From positions 136,793,448 to 136,857,447 of the forward strand of contig CM060964.1 in assembly GCA_030765045.1 (NCBI GenBank): a stretch of 64,000 bases of DNA. Reading direction: 5' to 3'. The stretch is from Tenodera sinensis (lineage: Eukaryota > Arthropoda > Insecta > Mantodea > Mantidae). The notes below the pieces were generated by a model. It was given only the letters and a program-made list of their open reading frames with translations, was not told the DNA's origin and searched no databases. Positions 49,767-60,375 of the stretch are shown here, piece after piece (the first letter of the stretch is position 1; every line of letters starts with the position of its first letter). The position numbers and the translations under genes were made by a program.

Positions 49767-49984
49767 CTGAATGTTGCCACTACGTTCGTTGTAGGCCAAC
49801 CTATCACAAATGAAGTCTCTGGAGACTTATTGACTTCTATCACATCTTGAATGGCTGAATGAGTGAGCCATAATTCGGAAACCCGGATCTTCTCTTTCAG
49901 CTTGAAGTTTCCTCCTGAGCGCAATTTGGCAACCAGCAATAAGTCACTGAAGAGGAATAGGTGGCGATCCTGACTCTGAACGCC
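49767..49984 (-). CDS. ARHGAP20-like exon: core of PH domain
   Basis: This 218-bp exon follows an acceptor (TTTCGGATTGCAG) and ends at a GTGAGT donor. It is in phase 0 with the exon at 57761-57940 (QFTT then GVQSQDRHLF) and ends in phase 2. The translation RHLFLFSDLLLVAK, FKLKEKIRVSELWL, then SFVIGWPTTNVVATF is the set of PH strands beta 3 to beta 7 as in ARHGAP20 (RHLFLFNDLFVVAK, KIKLTDMW, FVLGWPTVNFVATF). PH domains usually direct such proteins to membrane phosphoinositides. The GWPTxNxVATF motif is strongly family-specific and is the best single piece of evidence for the gene's identity. Confidence 0.95.
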
Positions 49985-51240
49985 CTGCAATCCGAAAGAC
50001 ACAAACATCTATCACATTCATTAACAACAGCCAGTCAGTTATTTCCCGAAAGAAGCACTTAGATTAGAAACTAACATTAGCTGCATTCAAAATGTAAGCT
50101 TTCTAACTCTTTGCAGACCTCCAACTTCAACATGATTCAAACCGTGCTATAAACATTCGAGTGTTTGTGCTATAAAATCCACAACATTTTTCAACTCTGG
50201 TTCAAATAAATTCCGAAAAAGTGCACCTGTGTGAAAGTAAATATCATTTCTCGAATGGTCAAATTTGAAATCGTACGTTTCTTATGAGCCAAATGGTAGT
50301 ACGAAAATCACATACTTAAAAGAGTATGAATTATTACAATGGTATTCACACCATAAAATGTCTCAAATCAGAAATGCATACAATTTTATGATGCCAAACA
50401 TGAGGCAAGTGATTTCCCTTTATTTCGGAATATCCAGCCCCAATGCATGCTCATTCCTGAAATTTCAAGGTGCTTGATTTTCTATGGCCTAGGGTAAGAA
50501 ATCAATATGTGTATATTATTACTTTTACAACCAGAAGCTAAGAAAGGAGGAGAAAACGGGAGGGGAGGACATAGTCTAAAAAAATTGCTATCATTTATTT
50601 AGTTGAGGCATACAAAAACAACTCTCGTTTCACTAGCCAGATTTTAGTCTCGTGGTGGAGCTAAGTGCTCTACTAATGGAAGGGGGAGGGACAGGCAAAC
50701 AGATAGACGAGAAGATTAATCATGCCCCATGAAAGATTCCTAATAAAGGGGGGGGGGGGGGCAGGGCACCTACCAAGTAAGCTTCATAATACATTTATTT
50801 AGTAACCGTTTAGATCTGTTACGTTAATCGAAGGAAATTATGGTGATATGGAGTACATGAAGAATATGGTGAGCAGAATGTAGCATTCAAAGACAACAAA
50901 AATAACTGAGCATCCAATACTGGCACAATTTAAGAAATGTCTTTAGAATCTGAATGTATTTGGGTTTAAGAAACAACCGAGTGTTCTAAACTTATTGTCA
51001 TAGAAGAATATCCACGTAACCTTCCTATGCATTTAATCAGTAATAACTGCCCCTTCTTTCCATTGTTGCTATTAACTGTGGTGACATCAGATCAAGGTTA
51101 ATGCTTGCTGTGTTTAACGTTTTCCCGGATCTACTGAAGTTAGTGAAAAAATTCTTGCTCATTATGTATTTACTCTGCTTTTACAAGGGCGTTATTGGGC
51201 ATCCCTTGCTGAAACTGGCTGAAATTCTTGTGACAGTAGC
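49985..51240. other. Intron sequence with a G12 run
   Basis: A G run is at 50749-50761. No gene or repeat element recognised otherwise. Confidence 0.55.
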
Positions 51241-51242
51241 AA

Positions 51243-52258
51243 TACAATGAGTGGCCAAAAGTCACAGTAAGGTTGTCCCTTAGAAAACGAGCCGTGTATG
51301 ACTCCTGAGTGTTGAGGCCAGATAGGGTTTTCGTATGGTGCAAGTGTAGACACAATATCTGAGCTGTCTGTTAAAGACACGTGTGTAGTGAATATAGCAA
51401 ACAGAGTCTGGGGTGGACCTTCATTGAAGAATGTTTCCACAGACGTAAACCGCCGTACGGGAAGACGGGAAGAGCACAGGTGATTAACGAACGGACTTCA
51501 CGTCGCCTCAGCAGCACCATACGGGGCCTCGAAGGGCTACTGCGAGTCAGATCACCGCCCAGTTGAAGTTGGCAGTCAGGAACCCATTTCCACCAGGACT
51601 CATGTCCCATTGCTGACACCTTGATACAAAGCTCAACGACGTGTATGGACCCGCGAACATCGGCAATGGACCATGGAAAAGTGGTGGTGTGTAGTATGGT
51701 CCGATGATCCCAGTTGCATCGAGCTGGTGGGCGCGTGAGTGTGGCGTACACTCCATGAATCTATGGATCCTGCGTGTCAACAAGGTAGTGTCCAGACAGG
51801 AGGTGGCTCATGCTCATTTATGGTCTGGGCTGCGTTCTCACGGTCGCAATTAGGCCCCACTGCAGGAATCAATGACAGGTGCACTTTCTGTGGAGTTTCA
51901 ACAGGACAATGTGACATGTCACCGCTCTTTGGTGTCACGCTTTTGGTTTAATAGGCACTCCAGTGAATTTGCGACCATGATTTGACCCTTCAAATCACCC
52001 CATGTGAATCCAATCTTGCGTTTATGGGATGATGTACATGCTGGTGTAAGCTCCACAAACACAGCACCAACTACACAGGAAAAACTCTGGGTAGCACTGC
52101 AGGATGCGTGGATCCATAAACCCTCCAGCACGATTCCAACAGCTTGTAGAGGCGATGCTTCGACGTAGTCGTGCTGTTTTGGGGGCTTGCGAAGAACAAT
52201 TCTTTATTAACATCACATATATGTAGTGCTTTCGCATGACAATTGGCCTCTTAGTGTA
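51243..52258 (+). mobile_element. Tc1-like DNA transposon, decayed
   Basis: TA at both ends, with inward terminal sequences TACAATGAGTGGCCAAAAGTC and TACACTAAGAGGCCAATTGTC, imperfect inverted repeats sharing the GGCCAA core. The 1016-bp interior encodes a broken Tc1 transposase: GKTGRAQVINERTSRRL, SVWRTLHESMDPACQQG, SFMVWAAFS, VEFQQDNVTCHRS (second Asp kept), then HVNPILRLWDDVHA, where the glutamate of PIENLWD is lost, and TTQEKLWVALQDAWIHK. Several stops and shifts occur. Confidence 0.82.
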
Positions 52259-52695
52259 GTATAAGGGGGCCGAAAAGAGAATAGCGGCTACCAATTTTAG
52301 CAGCAAACTTTCCAAAAGCTTCCAAGTATGCTAAAGGACATAATGCTTCTATTAACCACCTCAACTGCATAGCCCTGGCTACTTACTGCATTGTGGCGCA
52401 GGGTACGAACTCAGATTACCTGTTTCTTCTATGTTGCGAAAGGGTATGGGTGGCAGGGTGCTTCGTCTGCCAGCCTGTCGGTACGATCTGTAGGCCATAA
52501 GTACGAGAAGAAAGTAGAGATTAGCTGCTGATTTATTTGGACTGTCCGTTTATAAAATAAAGTAAGCAAGACTGTTAGATCGTTTCAAAAATGCAATGAA
52601 AAGTCAATATGTGATTGTACAGTGAGGGAGGACTGAAGTTACATGACGGTTAATCAGATTGCTGTATCAAGCTATTAAACCACAACTAACAATAG
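52259..52695. other. Intron sequence, nothing recognised
   Basis: No feature seen between the Tc1 element and the LTR retrotransposon. Confidence 0.55.
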
Positions 52696-52920
52696 TGCAA
52701 TATTGCTTCAGACTTCTTTGGGAAGCATCCATAGTTGAATGCTCCTTGGAATGAGGTGACGTTGCCAAGGATATGCGAAAAGTAACAGACTAGGTTGAGG
52801 AAGATTAATATTGAAAATTGATGGAAGTTAAAGTGTTCATGTGTTAATTTGGGTTGTGCGCGGCCATCACTGAATGTAAAAATAAGGATAATAAATAATT
52901 GAGAAATTAATAAAGTAACA
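52696..52920 (+). repeat. 5' LTR
   Basis: Left long terminal repeat, taken to start at TG and end at CA (52919-52920). CTGGTGTCAATAGTC follows directly where the primer-binding site should be; it starts TGG as usual but I cannot match it to a tRNA. The exact boundary is uncertain by a few bases. Confidence 0.8.
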
Positions 52921-52923
52921 CTG

Positions 52924-54350
52924 GTGTCAATAGTCAAACGAAAGCCACGAAAGCGAAATGGAAGAATTGATGGAAGAGCTACTGGCCGGATGGTGGAAAT
53001 AAAGACAGAATTGAAAATCGGAATGCAGCAGATAATAGAAATGTGCAGTACGAAGTTAGAGCTATCGGCAATAGTCGACAGGCAAATAATTGGCGTGAAG
53101 GAAGGCGAGAAAGATTTCGGCCAACACGATAACACTCCGAAGGACGCTGTGGAACATCTTAGCGCCCCGGAAGATAGTGTCGGTGGCAACACCATGCAAC
53201 CGATCGCTAGGATGGAACAAATTCTAGGCAAAACTAAGCACTTGGAGGTCGAGACACCAGGATGCAGCACAACATCCGCACGCGGCAAGCCACCCAGGTA
53301 CGACGGCACGTCGAACTTAGAATACCTTCGCCGACAATTCGCCACCGTCGCCGCCCGCAACCGATGGTCCATGGAAGAGGAAGCTGAGCAGCTGACAGCT
53401 AGCCTCCATGGACGGGCAACAGAAATACTGAACGTGATTCCGATGTCAGCAGCGTCCCGAAACATATGGGAGGCTCTTAAAACTCAGTTTGGAAAGCACA
53501 GTATGGCTGCAGTCCACCACAACCAGCTCAAGTCAAGGGTTCAACAATAAAGGGAGATGTTGCAGGAGTTCGCCCGTGTTAATGAAGAACTAGTGAATAA
53601 AAATTCGGTGAACCTCTCAGCCACATACATGTATCAGAAAGTTATCTACTCCAAAGATGGGGAGCGCGACGCCGAGATTCATCAGCGCCTAATACTCTGC
53701 GAATATCATACTATACACGATGCGCTGAAGACCGCACTGACGACCACGTAGACGATCGTGTTGACCAAGGTCAAGATGAATAACTGTCCTCGTGTGGAAG
53801 ATCTGGAGTATCCGGTCTGTGTGGGACGGGGGAACAGCCCCAGGACATCAATGATCTTCCAGAGGTTTGTGTTGGGAGTGTGGTTGCCAGGACATCCGGC
53901 GATGGGCTGTTTACACCTGGCCGACAAACTTACTGTAAACGAATAAGTATCGGTGTGACAAGGGGCACGTCGGAGCCCGATATCTAAAGTGAAACAGTAC
54001 GCCTTATGTAGCATAGTGGACAACATCATCGCGAACGGATGGGTACGCGGAAGGCTTTACCAGATATTGGTGGACACGGGTGCAGCCGTGACCGTGGTGT
54101 GACCCGACGTGGTGGCGGGCTTAACATCGAGGAAACCAGGTAGGCTCTACAAGAGTGCTGGCATTCGGCAACACCTTACCTGTGGAGGAGGGGGCCTTGG
54201 TGGAGTTGCCTTGGGGCAGAGCGTTACAAGTCTGTGGGTGTACGTCGCGATGGATGACTGAGGAGGTGGTCCTGGGTATGGACGCCCTTAGAGTCACGAG
54301 GTGGAGATCGACGCCTGCAGGAGGATGCTGCGAGTCGGGCAGGACAAGGT
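52924..54350 (+). pseudogene. gag and protease of the LTR element, broken
   Basis: A 208-codon open frame (52924-53550) begins MSIVKRKPRKRNGRIDGRAT and contains the retrotransposon capsid motif PPRYDGTSNLEYLRRQFATV, EEEAEQLTASLHGRATEIL and WEALKTQFGKHS. A stop at 53550 is followed by a continuation, EMLQEFARVNEELV. A zinc knuckle CWECG..GHPAMGC (about 53866-53905) is readable only across a one-base shift. Next comes an aspartic protease: QILVDTGAAVTVV (about 54060-54100, catalytic Asp in DTG) and VVLGMDALRV near 54270. After about 54350 no RT is found. Confidence 0.82.
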
Positions 54351-54587
54351 AACGCTTCGAAGCCCACTGAAACTGTAGAGGTCTGCAGGGTAACCTTACT
54401 TTAGGGCCCACCAGGACCAAGGTGTTCGCGGAGGCGCACAAGGAGAGGTCAGCGGTCGTGGAAACCCGTAGGCGGAGGAAGGCCCGCACTCGGAAGGTGA
54501 AAGGATCGGGGATGCAGTCTACCGCATCCAGGGGCTGCCCCGAAAAAAGACATCGGTGGTGCTGCTCGGGGCATGCAGCGCTGAACG

Positions 54588-54610
54588 GAGGGGAGGGGGG
54601 GGGGGCAGAG
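54588..54610 (+). other. Polypurine tract
   Basis: Purine run of G with few A, ended by GCAGAG and then the TG of the 3' LTR. Its place immediately before the LTR supports the element's orientation and the right LTR boundary. Confidence 0.75.
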
Positions 54611-54834
54611 TGACATTGCTTCAGAGTTCTTTGGGAAGCATCCATAATTGAATGCTGCTTGGCATGAGGTGACGTTGCCATGGATACTCGAAAAGCAACA
54701 GACTAGGTTGAGGAAGGTTAATACTGAAAATTGATGGAAAGTTAAAGTGTTCATGTGTTAATTTGAGTTGTGCGAGGCCTCCGCAGAATGTAAAAATAAG
54801 CGTAATAAATAGCTGAGAAATTAATAAAGTTATA
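54611..54834 (+). repeat. 3' LTR
   Basis: Direct repeat of 52696-52920. Ends at or near TTAATAAAGTTAT; AATA follows and AATA also precedes the 5' LTR, a possible 4-bp target duplication if the LTR starts one base earlier. Confidence 0.8.
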
Positions 54835-55039
54835 ATATTTAATATTAATAATGATTTAAAAACAAACAACTTACAATAACGTTCGTGCATTTTAAGATTA
54901 ATTTTCAAAATGGCGCTACAACTAATCCAGTAGGCTGTGAGAATAACATTAATTTTAGGTTTAATCCAGGGAGATGAGGAATTAGACATATGACGAATAT
55001 AAATGAACGAATTTAGGTTAGTCCGCTATTCTTTAAAAG

Positions 55040-55255
55040 GTAGGTCTGCTATATTTAAAATTAAAGTTGTTTGATTTTGCCTCTTCAATTAAAATATCAA
55101 TATCCTCACTAGGATATTCGTCAAAACTTTTGTCATTCTTTTTTGGCCCGTTAATTATTTTTACTGCACATGGATACTTGAGATGTTCAGAAACATGAGA
55201 AATAGAATAGATGATGTAACCAAAGCGATAATACTACGACTGAGAGGTGATAATC
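55040..55255 (-). other. Candidate short coding segment, unassigned
   Basis: Minus strand is open for about 70 codons ending in stop: SHVSEHLKYPCAVKIINGPK, then SFDEYPSEDIDILIEEAKSN and FKYSRPTF. The composition is protein-like and acidic, but no start, splice pair or family can be shown. It may be a terminal exon of an unrelated gene or repeat. Confidence 0.2.
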
Positions 55256-55384
55256 TGGAATGAATGGAATAGTCAGTTGTGACAAAATGGTAAGGTTAAA
55301 TTAACAAAATTAAAACTAAATAATAGCAGTAAAAATCGAAGTAAAATAAATACAAACATCACTACTATAATTAATATATAGATT

Positions 55385-55428
55385 ATCATCCTCGTCGTCA
55401 TCGTCGTCGTCGTCGTCATCATCATCAT
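55385..55428 (+). repeat. (CGT)n/(CAT)n microsatellite
   Basis: CATCCTCGTCGTCATCGTCG-type triplets run directly into the truncated head of a SINE. Confidence 0.85.
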
Positions 55429-55650
55429 GGTTAGCGTGTCTGCCTCACGTTCAAGAGGTCGCGAGTTCGAATCTCGGTTAGGGTAAGTTATCCGGATAAG
55501 GATTTTTTCTGAGGTTTTCCCTTATCCTGAGGAGACGAATGTCGGGTAACTTAAAGCTCCATGGACGTCGGGCTCATTTGAGCATCATTTCACCCATTTC
55601 ATTCATTCACTGTCGAATATGACAACACGTTGGAGGACGTTAATTAAAAA
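55429..55650 (+). repeat. tRNA-derived SINE, family 1
   Basis: Starts at GGTTAGCGTGTCTGCCTCAC, B box GCGAGTTCGAATCTCGG, body GGGTAAGTTATCCGGATAAG and GGAGACGAATGTCGGGTAAC, 3' end ATATGACAACACGTTGGAGG. It lacks the first bases of the head compared with 24381-24620. Confidence 0.9.
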
Positions 55651-56324
55651 TAGATCATCGTCATTATTGTTATTATTAGTATTATTGTTATCATCATTGT
55701 TAATTAAAACTTAAACACTTTCTATTTATTTTGAACGTTTAACGTTCGTTTTAACTATGCTACCTTACAGAGACGAGTGATTGCTAGTCCGTAGGGCAAC
55801 ACAAATCAATGACAAATGACACATGCTATCAAGGATCTCCGATTTCACCCCACCAGTTCATTAGAGATTTATCAAAGTTAACGTGGTTACTTCTTTGGAG
55901 TAAGGGTTAGTGTTAGCTTTCGAAATTAGGGTTCTGGGTACAGTCCTTGGATGGGGAAATCTGTATAACCTTTAATTATGTTTGTTTCATATTCTTTTCT
56001 CCGAAGAGAAAGGATGAATTAACGGTAAGCATAAATAGCTTGTGTTTGAACAAAAGAGTAAAGCATGTTGTTCCCTTAATTTGACTGTGAACAAGCACCG
56101 TAGAGTGTAATTTGATTATGTTGCTTCTAACCTCCTCGCCTACTGTACAAGAAATAAAGCAGGGGGAAATCACTGATTGAAAAATATTCCATTCAAGGTT
56201 ACCCGGCGCTTCTAGTATATGGATTTAGTTCTGCAAAGGAGACGCTCGGATGTGTGAATTTCGAACACCCGAGATAACCAAAAAGTAGGCCTCCCGAGCG
56301 TATGTAATGTGAAAAACCAGAGCT
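55651..56324. other. Intron sequence, nothing recognised
   Basis: No gene or repeat end recognised. Confidence 0.55.
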
Positions 56325-56405
56325 CTACACCACAGTAGCTCTTTGGTAGAGTGCTGGCTTCTAAAACTAAAGTACGGAGGTTCAGATTCTGACGGACGTT
56401 TGTCT
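56325..56405 (+). repeat. tRNA-like SINE head fragment
   Basis: ACAGTAGCTCTTTGGTAGAG (A box) and GGAGGTTCAGATTCTGAC (B box) with tRNA-like spacing, followed by a C/T-rich run to 56465. No cloverleaf could be completed. Confidence 0.5.
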
Positions 56406-56469
56406 GCCTGTCTGCTTCCCCCCTCCCCTCCCCTCCCCCTCTCTCTCTCTCTCTCTCCTTCCTTCCGGA

Positions 56470-57760
56470 TTCCATCTAAAACTAAAAAGTTTGCTTTTAA
56501 GATCTTCAGTTTTTATAACTTTCGAACAGTATACGACAGAATTGTTTAGTTAAGCGAAGCTCTTTCATTTTAGAAGTATAAATCAATTAATATTCATTTG
56601 CATTGAATATTGAATAGCTGATTACAACGAAATGTAAGCAAAACATTGTCTTCACGTGTGTCCTATGCTTCATATTATTTTCACCAATGCAAGCTTAGAA
56701 AGTAAGAACAGTTGCTATTAACCTGTAAGCGTGCTGTTTAACGCTAGAGTAGTGTGATCATAAACTACTTCCATTACTACTGCCATCAGGACAAGGTTTG
56801 TTCGTAATATTTGTTTGTCAAGAGCATAAAGCCAATATGACCATTACGTAATTTAATTCTATAGCTATTTAATCACAATTTATGCGCACTAATTGCTAGG
56901 AAAAACATTCTAGCAGAAGTTATTCTTAATTAAATTGCAAAACGTGTTTTCTGCCATATTTCAATCCCATATGTGCCCTGTATCAAAGGTACACAGTTCT
57001 TTCTTCCTTGATACTCCTTGAAATGATAATACACAAGTATTTATAGTAAAACCTCGTTTCTTAAATTAAGTTTCTAATCATGCGGACTGCTGTCCTACGA
57101 AATAATGGTGTTAAAATAGCAATGTAGTACATAGAATCAAATCCGGCCGCTCGCCTGCTACTTTGGTAGATAACACCCTTGACCTCGCACAACCCTTACT
57201 CCCTCCACTGGCTAGGGACGAACAACCGATCAGTACGTGACCCCAGTTTCTTTTATGGGAGATTGTACGCCAAATCCGGAATCACATTAAGCGTGTCACA
57301 GGGAATAAGTTGCAAAAGAATTTGAAAATACTTGAAATAGTTTTACAACCGGCTTCCCACCCTGCAGAACAAACTAACGTGATCAATAAGCTGTGACCTG
57401 AAATAGCGAAAACTAAGTTGTGGCTTATGTCCATTAAGAAGCGAACCATTACTTTTCCTGCAGGACACTTCGGTCACATTTTGATATAAGGGTGTCTTGC
57501 TGCATCTTTTGTGCCAAAATTGAACAAACATATATCTATAATTTATATCGCAGAATACAAATTACCATTGAAGGGTCGTTATCTAAATTTTTTCTCTCAT
57601 TAGATAGTGCATGGGAAAGAGCAAAATAAATCCAACAAACGATGTAGTTTATACGTTTTGGACCGTAGAACAATCATTTGTTGTCACTAACAGACTTGTA
57701 AGCAGTCACTGTGGTTGCAAGGGTTAGAAAATGTAATACTACTAGTAAATAAATACTAAC
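56470..57760. other. Intron sequence, nothing recognised
   Basis: AT-rich; no assignable feature up to the splice donor at 57760. Confidence 0.55.
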
Positions 57761-57940
57761 CGTAGTGAACTGAACAGGCACTTCCATTAGGAATCGCCTC
57801 TTTTCTTGCCCAGAACGAGGTAAACTTTGCTCCCTGTTGATTTCGGTATCCGCAGAACCTGAGCGGAGTGCTTTGGCTGACAATGCTCTTTGCAGGCGGG
57901 CAGCTGTTCCTGAGCGCTTTCTTATCAGCCCCTTCATTTT
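57761..57940 (-). CDS. ARHGAP20-like exon: basic N-terminus and PH start
   Basis: A 180-bp exon after an acceptor (GTATCTGATTTCAG) with a GTTAGT donor. It reads K-MKGLIRKRSGTAARLQRALS, then LRSGSADTEI, and ends RRFLMEVPVQFTT, the first PH strands (compare LLIDGRAELKRGL before QERHLFLF in ARHGAP20). The next exon continues in phase 0. The methionine at 57937 is three bases inside the exon, so it could be the start codon after a 5' UTR splice, or an internal residue (ARHGAP20 also has KKMK here). No upstream coding exon was found in the remaining 6 kb. Confidence 0.85.
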
Positions 57941-57996
57941 CTGAAATCAGATACAAATCAAAGTAAGAAAACACAGGTAGCTTGCACTCGCATTTG

Positions 57997-57998
<2 letters not shown>

Positions 57999-58034
<36 letters not shown>
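57999..58034 (+). repeat. (CA)n microsatellite
   Basis: About 18 CA dinucleotides, 60 bp upstream of the first recognised exon in the gene's orientation. Confidence 0.95.
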
Positions 58035-58036
<2 letters not shown>

Positions 58037-58545
58037 GAATAAACAATGAATAATGGATTCATCTGGGCTGATAAGCCGTGGTCTGCTGGCATTTTAATGT
58101 CCGGACGTTTCGTCTACATCTGCAGTTAACATCGTCAGTGGCGTAATCTCAAACTTCTAGGAGAAGGTTTAGTCACAACTGACTCGTTGGCCGTGACCGC
58201 TGGAAACGCGTTCAGAGTCTTTTAAGACAGTGCGAGGGGCAGGTAGGCAGCAGTTGCTCGTCCTGCAGGCCACTTACGCGTGCTGGCACACTACGATAGC
58301 AAAATGCACTGTTGCAACATTTGTGTCCCTTTCGTACTTCTGTTGTATTGTTTACATGTTCATCATTTATTTATTTATTTATTTATTCATTTATTCATTT
58401 ATTTATTGTGCTTAATTGTGATTGCTTTAACAGCTTTTCTCACGCTAGGACGATAAATACATTTAATATAAGAAACTAGAGTACATGATCTTATTTACTT
58501 GGACTACATTGCTTTTATTCCTTTCTCATAATTAGTGTGTGTGTG

Positions 58546-58577
<32 letters not shown>

Positions 58578-59297
58578 TGCGTGTGTGTGTGTGTGTGTGT
58601 GGGGGGGGGGTTGGTACTGGTACTGCATACGACCCCCACAAAAAGAACGAAAGAAGGAAATACAAACAGAACCACGAAACATGATTTGCATTGACATAGA
58701 TATGCACATTGGCATTTACTCAGTCTCAGTCTTTCTGTTTCTTCTTCTTCCTCATCCCCCGAAGACGACGAAGAAACCATAAATCTTATAAAATTCACGA
58801 ATGGGTTTGTTTTCATCGCATTTCGCCTTTGTTGGAGTTTATCGTTCTAAATATCTAATTTAATGGTTCTTATTACTGTACATATGAAAACGCCAGTTGC
58901 AGCCACAGTATGTGAAATCGGCGAGTCTCACTTGCAATTTCTTCCTTTACAGTAGTTGTACACATTTTGAATAATGTGTGCCGTCTGCTTTTGTACTAGT
59001 TTTTCCACGTCCTATAGGCGAGGAATTTGCTTTATAAGTAGCAGGTACATTAACTGTTTCCCACGGCCGCCATAGTTATACATGCTTAAGGGTTTTATGC
59101 TATCTCTGTTGTGCGCCACTACTCAAGTCGCAATGACTGCATAAAGCTTGCAACTCTACCTGGGTTGTTTTGCTTCCTATACACGCGCCGGCGACGCGAT
59201 GTCCTTATCTCCCCCTTCCACTGTCTCAAAATACTCTGAACGAAGTATATTTAAAGGTAAATGTGGTGGGAGGGGCTTGGCCTCTCCAATTTTGCTA
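58035..59297. other. Gene 5' flank or intron, with TG-rich repeat
   Basis: Contains ATTT repeats near 58367-58405 and the (TG)n tract listed next. No exon was recognised. It could hold the promoter if 57761-57940 is the first coding exon. Confidence 0.45.
58535..58610 (+). repeat. (TG)n-(TGCG)n-(TG)n-G10 microsatellite
   Basis: TG dinucleotides enclose about six TGCG units and end in a G10 run. Alternating purine-pyrimidine sequence could adopt Z-DNA. Confidence 0.95.
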
Positions 59298-59305
59298 GTC
59301 GTTGA

Positions 59306-59567
59306 CATGGGCGTCGCGAAGGGGGGGGGGCAAGGGGGGCCGCAGCCCCCCCTTGGAAGTTGGTGAACTTGATGTGCAATCAATTGCTGACTATTAAACT
59401 ATTATTTTAATTTTGATGCAAAGAACAATTTTTATTTGGCACAAATTAATACGGTTATCTGCAACAAATATTATAAATTTTGACAATAAAATAATGAATT
59501 AATATTATCTGATTGCAAACTTCCGACATGCGGCCCCCCCTTGGAAAAAAGTCTGCCGACGCTCATG
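59306..59567 (+). mobile_element. G-run MITE copy 1, 8-bp TSD
   Basis: A 262-bp element starts CATGGGCGTCGCGAAG followed by a G10 run and CCGCAGCCCCCCC; it ends CTGCCGACGCTCATG. GTCGTTGA is duplicated exactly at 59298-59305 and 59568-59575. The interior is AT-rich (TTATTTGGCACAAATTAATA). The left end and reversed right end share CATGrGCGTCG. An 8-bp duplication suggests a hAT-type (or P-type) enzyme. Confidence 0.92.
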
Positions 59568-59689
59568 GTCGTTGATTGACTGGCGTGCGTTTTGTGTGCA
59601 AATAGGTGTTTAGTGTGTTCAACTATTGGAAAACAAGTTTTGTTCAGTTTTGACGGCTTCTTTTCTGTCGAAGTTCTCCGGGTGTTTGT

Positions 59690-60235
59690 GTTTGGGCATA
59701 TATAGGCACCAACCAACGGAGCGTGAACACGCGACTGACAGAACACAAGAGATGCTGTCGACTGGGACATGAGCGTCGGCAGACGTTTTTCCAGGGGGGG
59801 GGGGCATATGTTTGAAATTTGCAATCAGATAATATTAATTCATTATTTTACTGTCAAAATTTATAATATTTGTTGCATATAACCATATTAATTTGTGCTA
59901 AATAAAAACTGATCTTTACGTTAAAATTAAAATAGTAGTTTAAAAATCAGTAATTCATTGCACATTAAGTTCACCAACTTCCAGGAGGGGGGCCGCGGCC
60001 CCCCTTGCCTCCCCCCCCCCCTTCGCGACGCCCATGGTCTGGGACAGCCAAAAAGGTCTGCGACTGCACAACATGCTTTATGCGCAGAAGGGGAGCACAT
60101 AATCCAGTATAAGGAGAGGGCCGTCCTTTCTTCAATACAACACTGTTACACCAGACTACAACGCGAAGCAATAGAAATCCACAAAGGAAACGTCTGCACA
60201 TCAAAATGCACTTAACCTTACAGACTACACCCCAT
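59690..60235 (+). mobile_element. Penelope-like GIY-YIG fragment split by MITE copy 2
   Basis: Before the MITE (59768-60036) the frame reads AYIGTNQRSVNTRLTEHKRC; after it QPKRSATAQHALCAEGEHI and LQREAIEIHKGNVC. Joined, these are the YIG, arginine and H..REAIEI parts of a Penelope-type GIY-YIG endonuclease. The N-terminal GIY part and the reverse transcriptase are not visible. It is the third Penelope remnant in the window. Confidence 0.75.
59768..60036 (-). mobile_element. G-run MITE copy 2, inverted, 8-bp TSD
   Basis: The 269-bp copy lies opposite to copy 1: it starts CATGAGCGTCGGCAGACG and ends TTCGCGACGCCCATG, with G11 and C10 runs near the ends. Flanking octamers GACTGGGA (59760-59767) and GTCTGGGA (60037-60044) match at 7 of 8. 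It interrupts a Penelope endonuclease sequence. Confidence 0.92.
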
Positions 60236-60375
60236 CCCTGCGGCGAAGAAAGCCGAATGGAGTCACGTGACTACATGGCGGGAGACACGTGACAAGCATC
60301 ACGTGACTATTTAGAACGTTGAGCGGGAAAGGAAAGTAAATACGTGGGAGTAATCCTTTGCAAGTAGTGTGCGAT

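Larger units (their letters stand above)
52696..54834 (+). mobile_element. Internally deleted LTR retrotransposon (gag-protease only)
   Basis: Two direct repeats of about 225 bp, 52696-52920 and 54611-54834, are roughly 90% identical (TTCTTTGGGAAGCATCCATA, ACAGACTAGGTTGAGGAAG and TTAAAGTGTTCATGTGTTAA are shared). A G-rich polypurine tract (54588-54610) directly precedes the right repeat, as expected for plus-strand priming. The 1.7-kb interior has gag and protease but no reverse transcriptase, RNase H or integrase. The capsid and protease motifs fit Ty3-like (Metaviridae-type) insect retrotransposons. LTR divergence and frame damage mark it as old. Confidence 0.88.

Noticed and set aside
51381..51783. 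Minus-strand frames of 78-126 codons
   Set aside because: Antisense to the Tc1 transposase, whose plus-strand motifs are in the correct order.
52686..53465. 259-codon minus-strand frame, longest after repeats
   Set aside because: It is antisense to the LTR and gag of the retrotransposon; the plus frame has clear capsid motifs while this one has none.
54121..54681. 186-codon minus-strand frame
   Set aside because: Antisense to the protease end and 3' LTR in a GC-rich stretch; composition (Pro, Ser, His) fits a shadow frame.
52696..54834. Possible endogenous virus
   Set aside because: Only gag and protease of a retrotransposon type are present; there is no envelope gene and the capsid motif is that of insect Ty3-like elements.
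59148..59383. Pro/Gly-rich frames over MITE copy 1
   Set aside because: They result from G and C runs at the MITE end.
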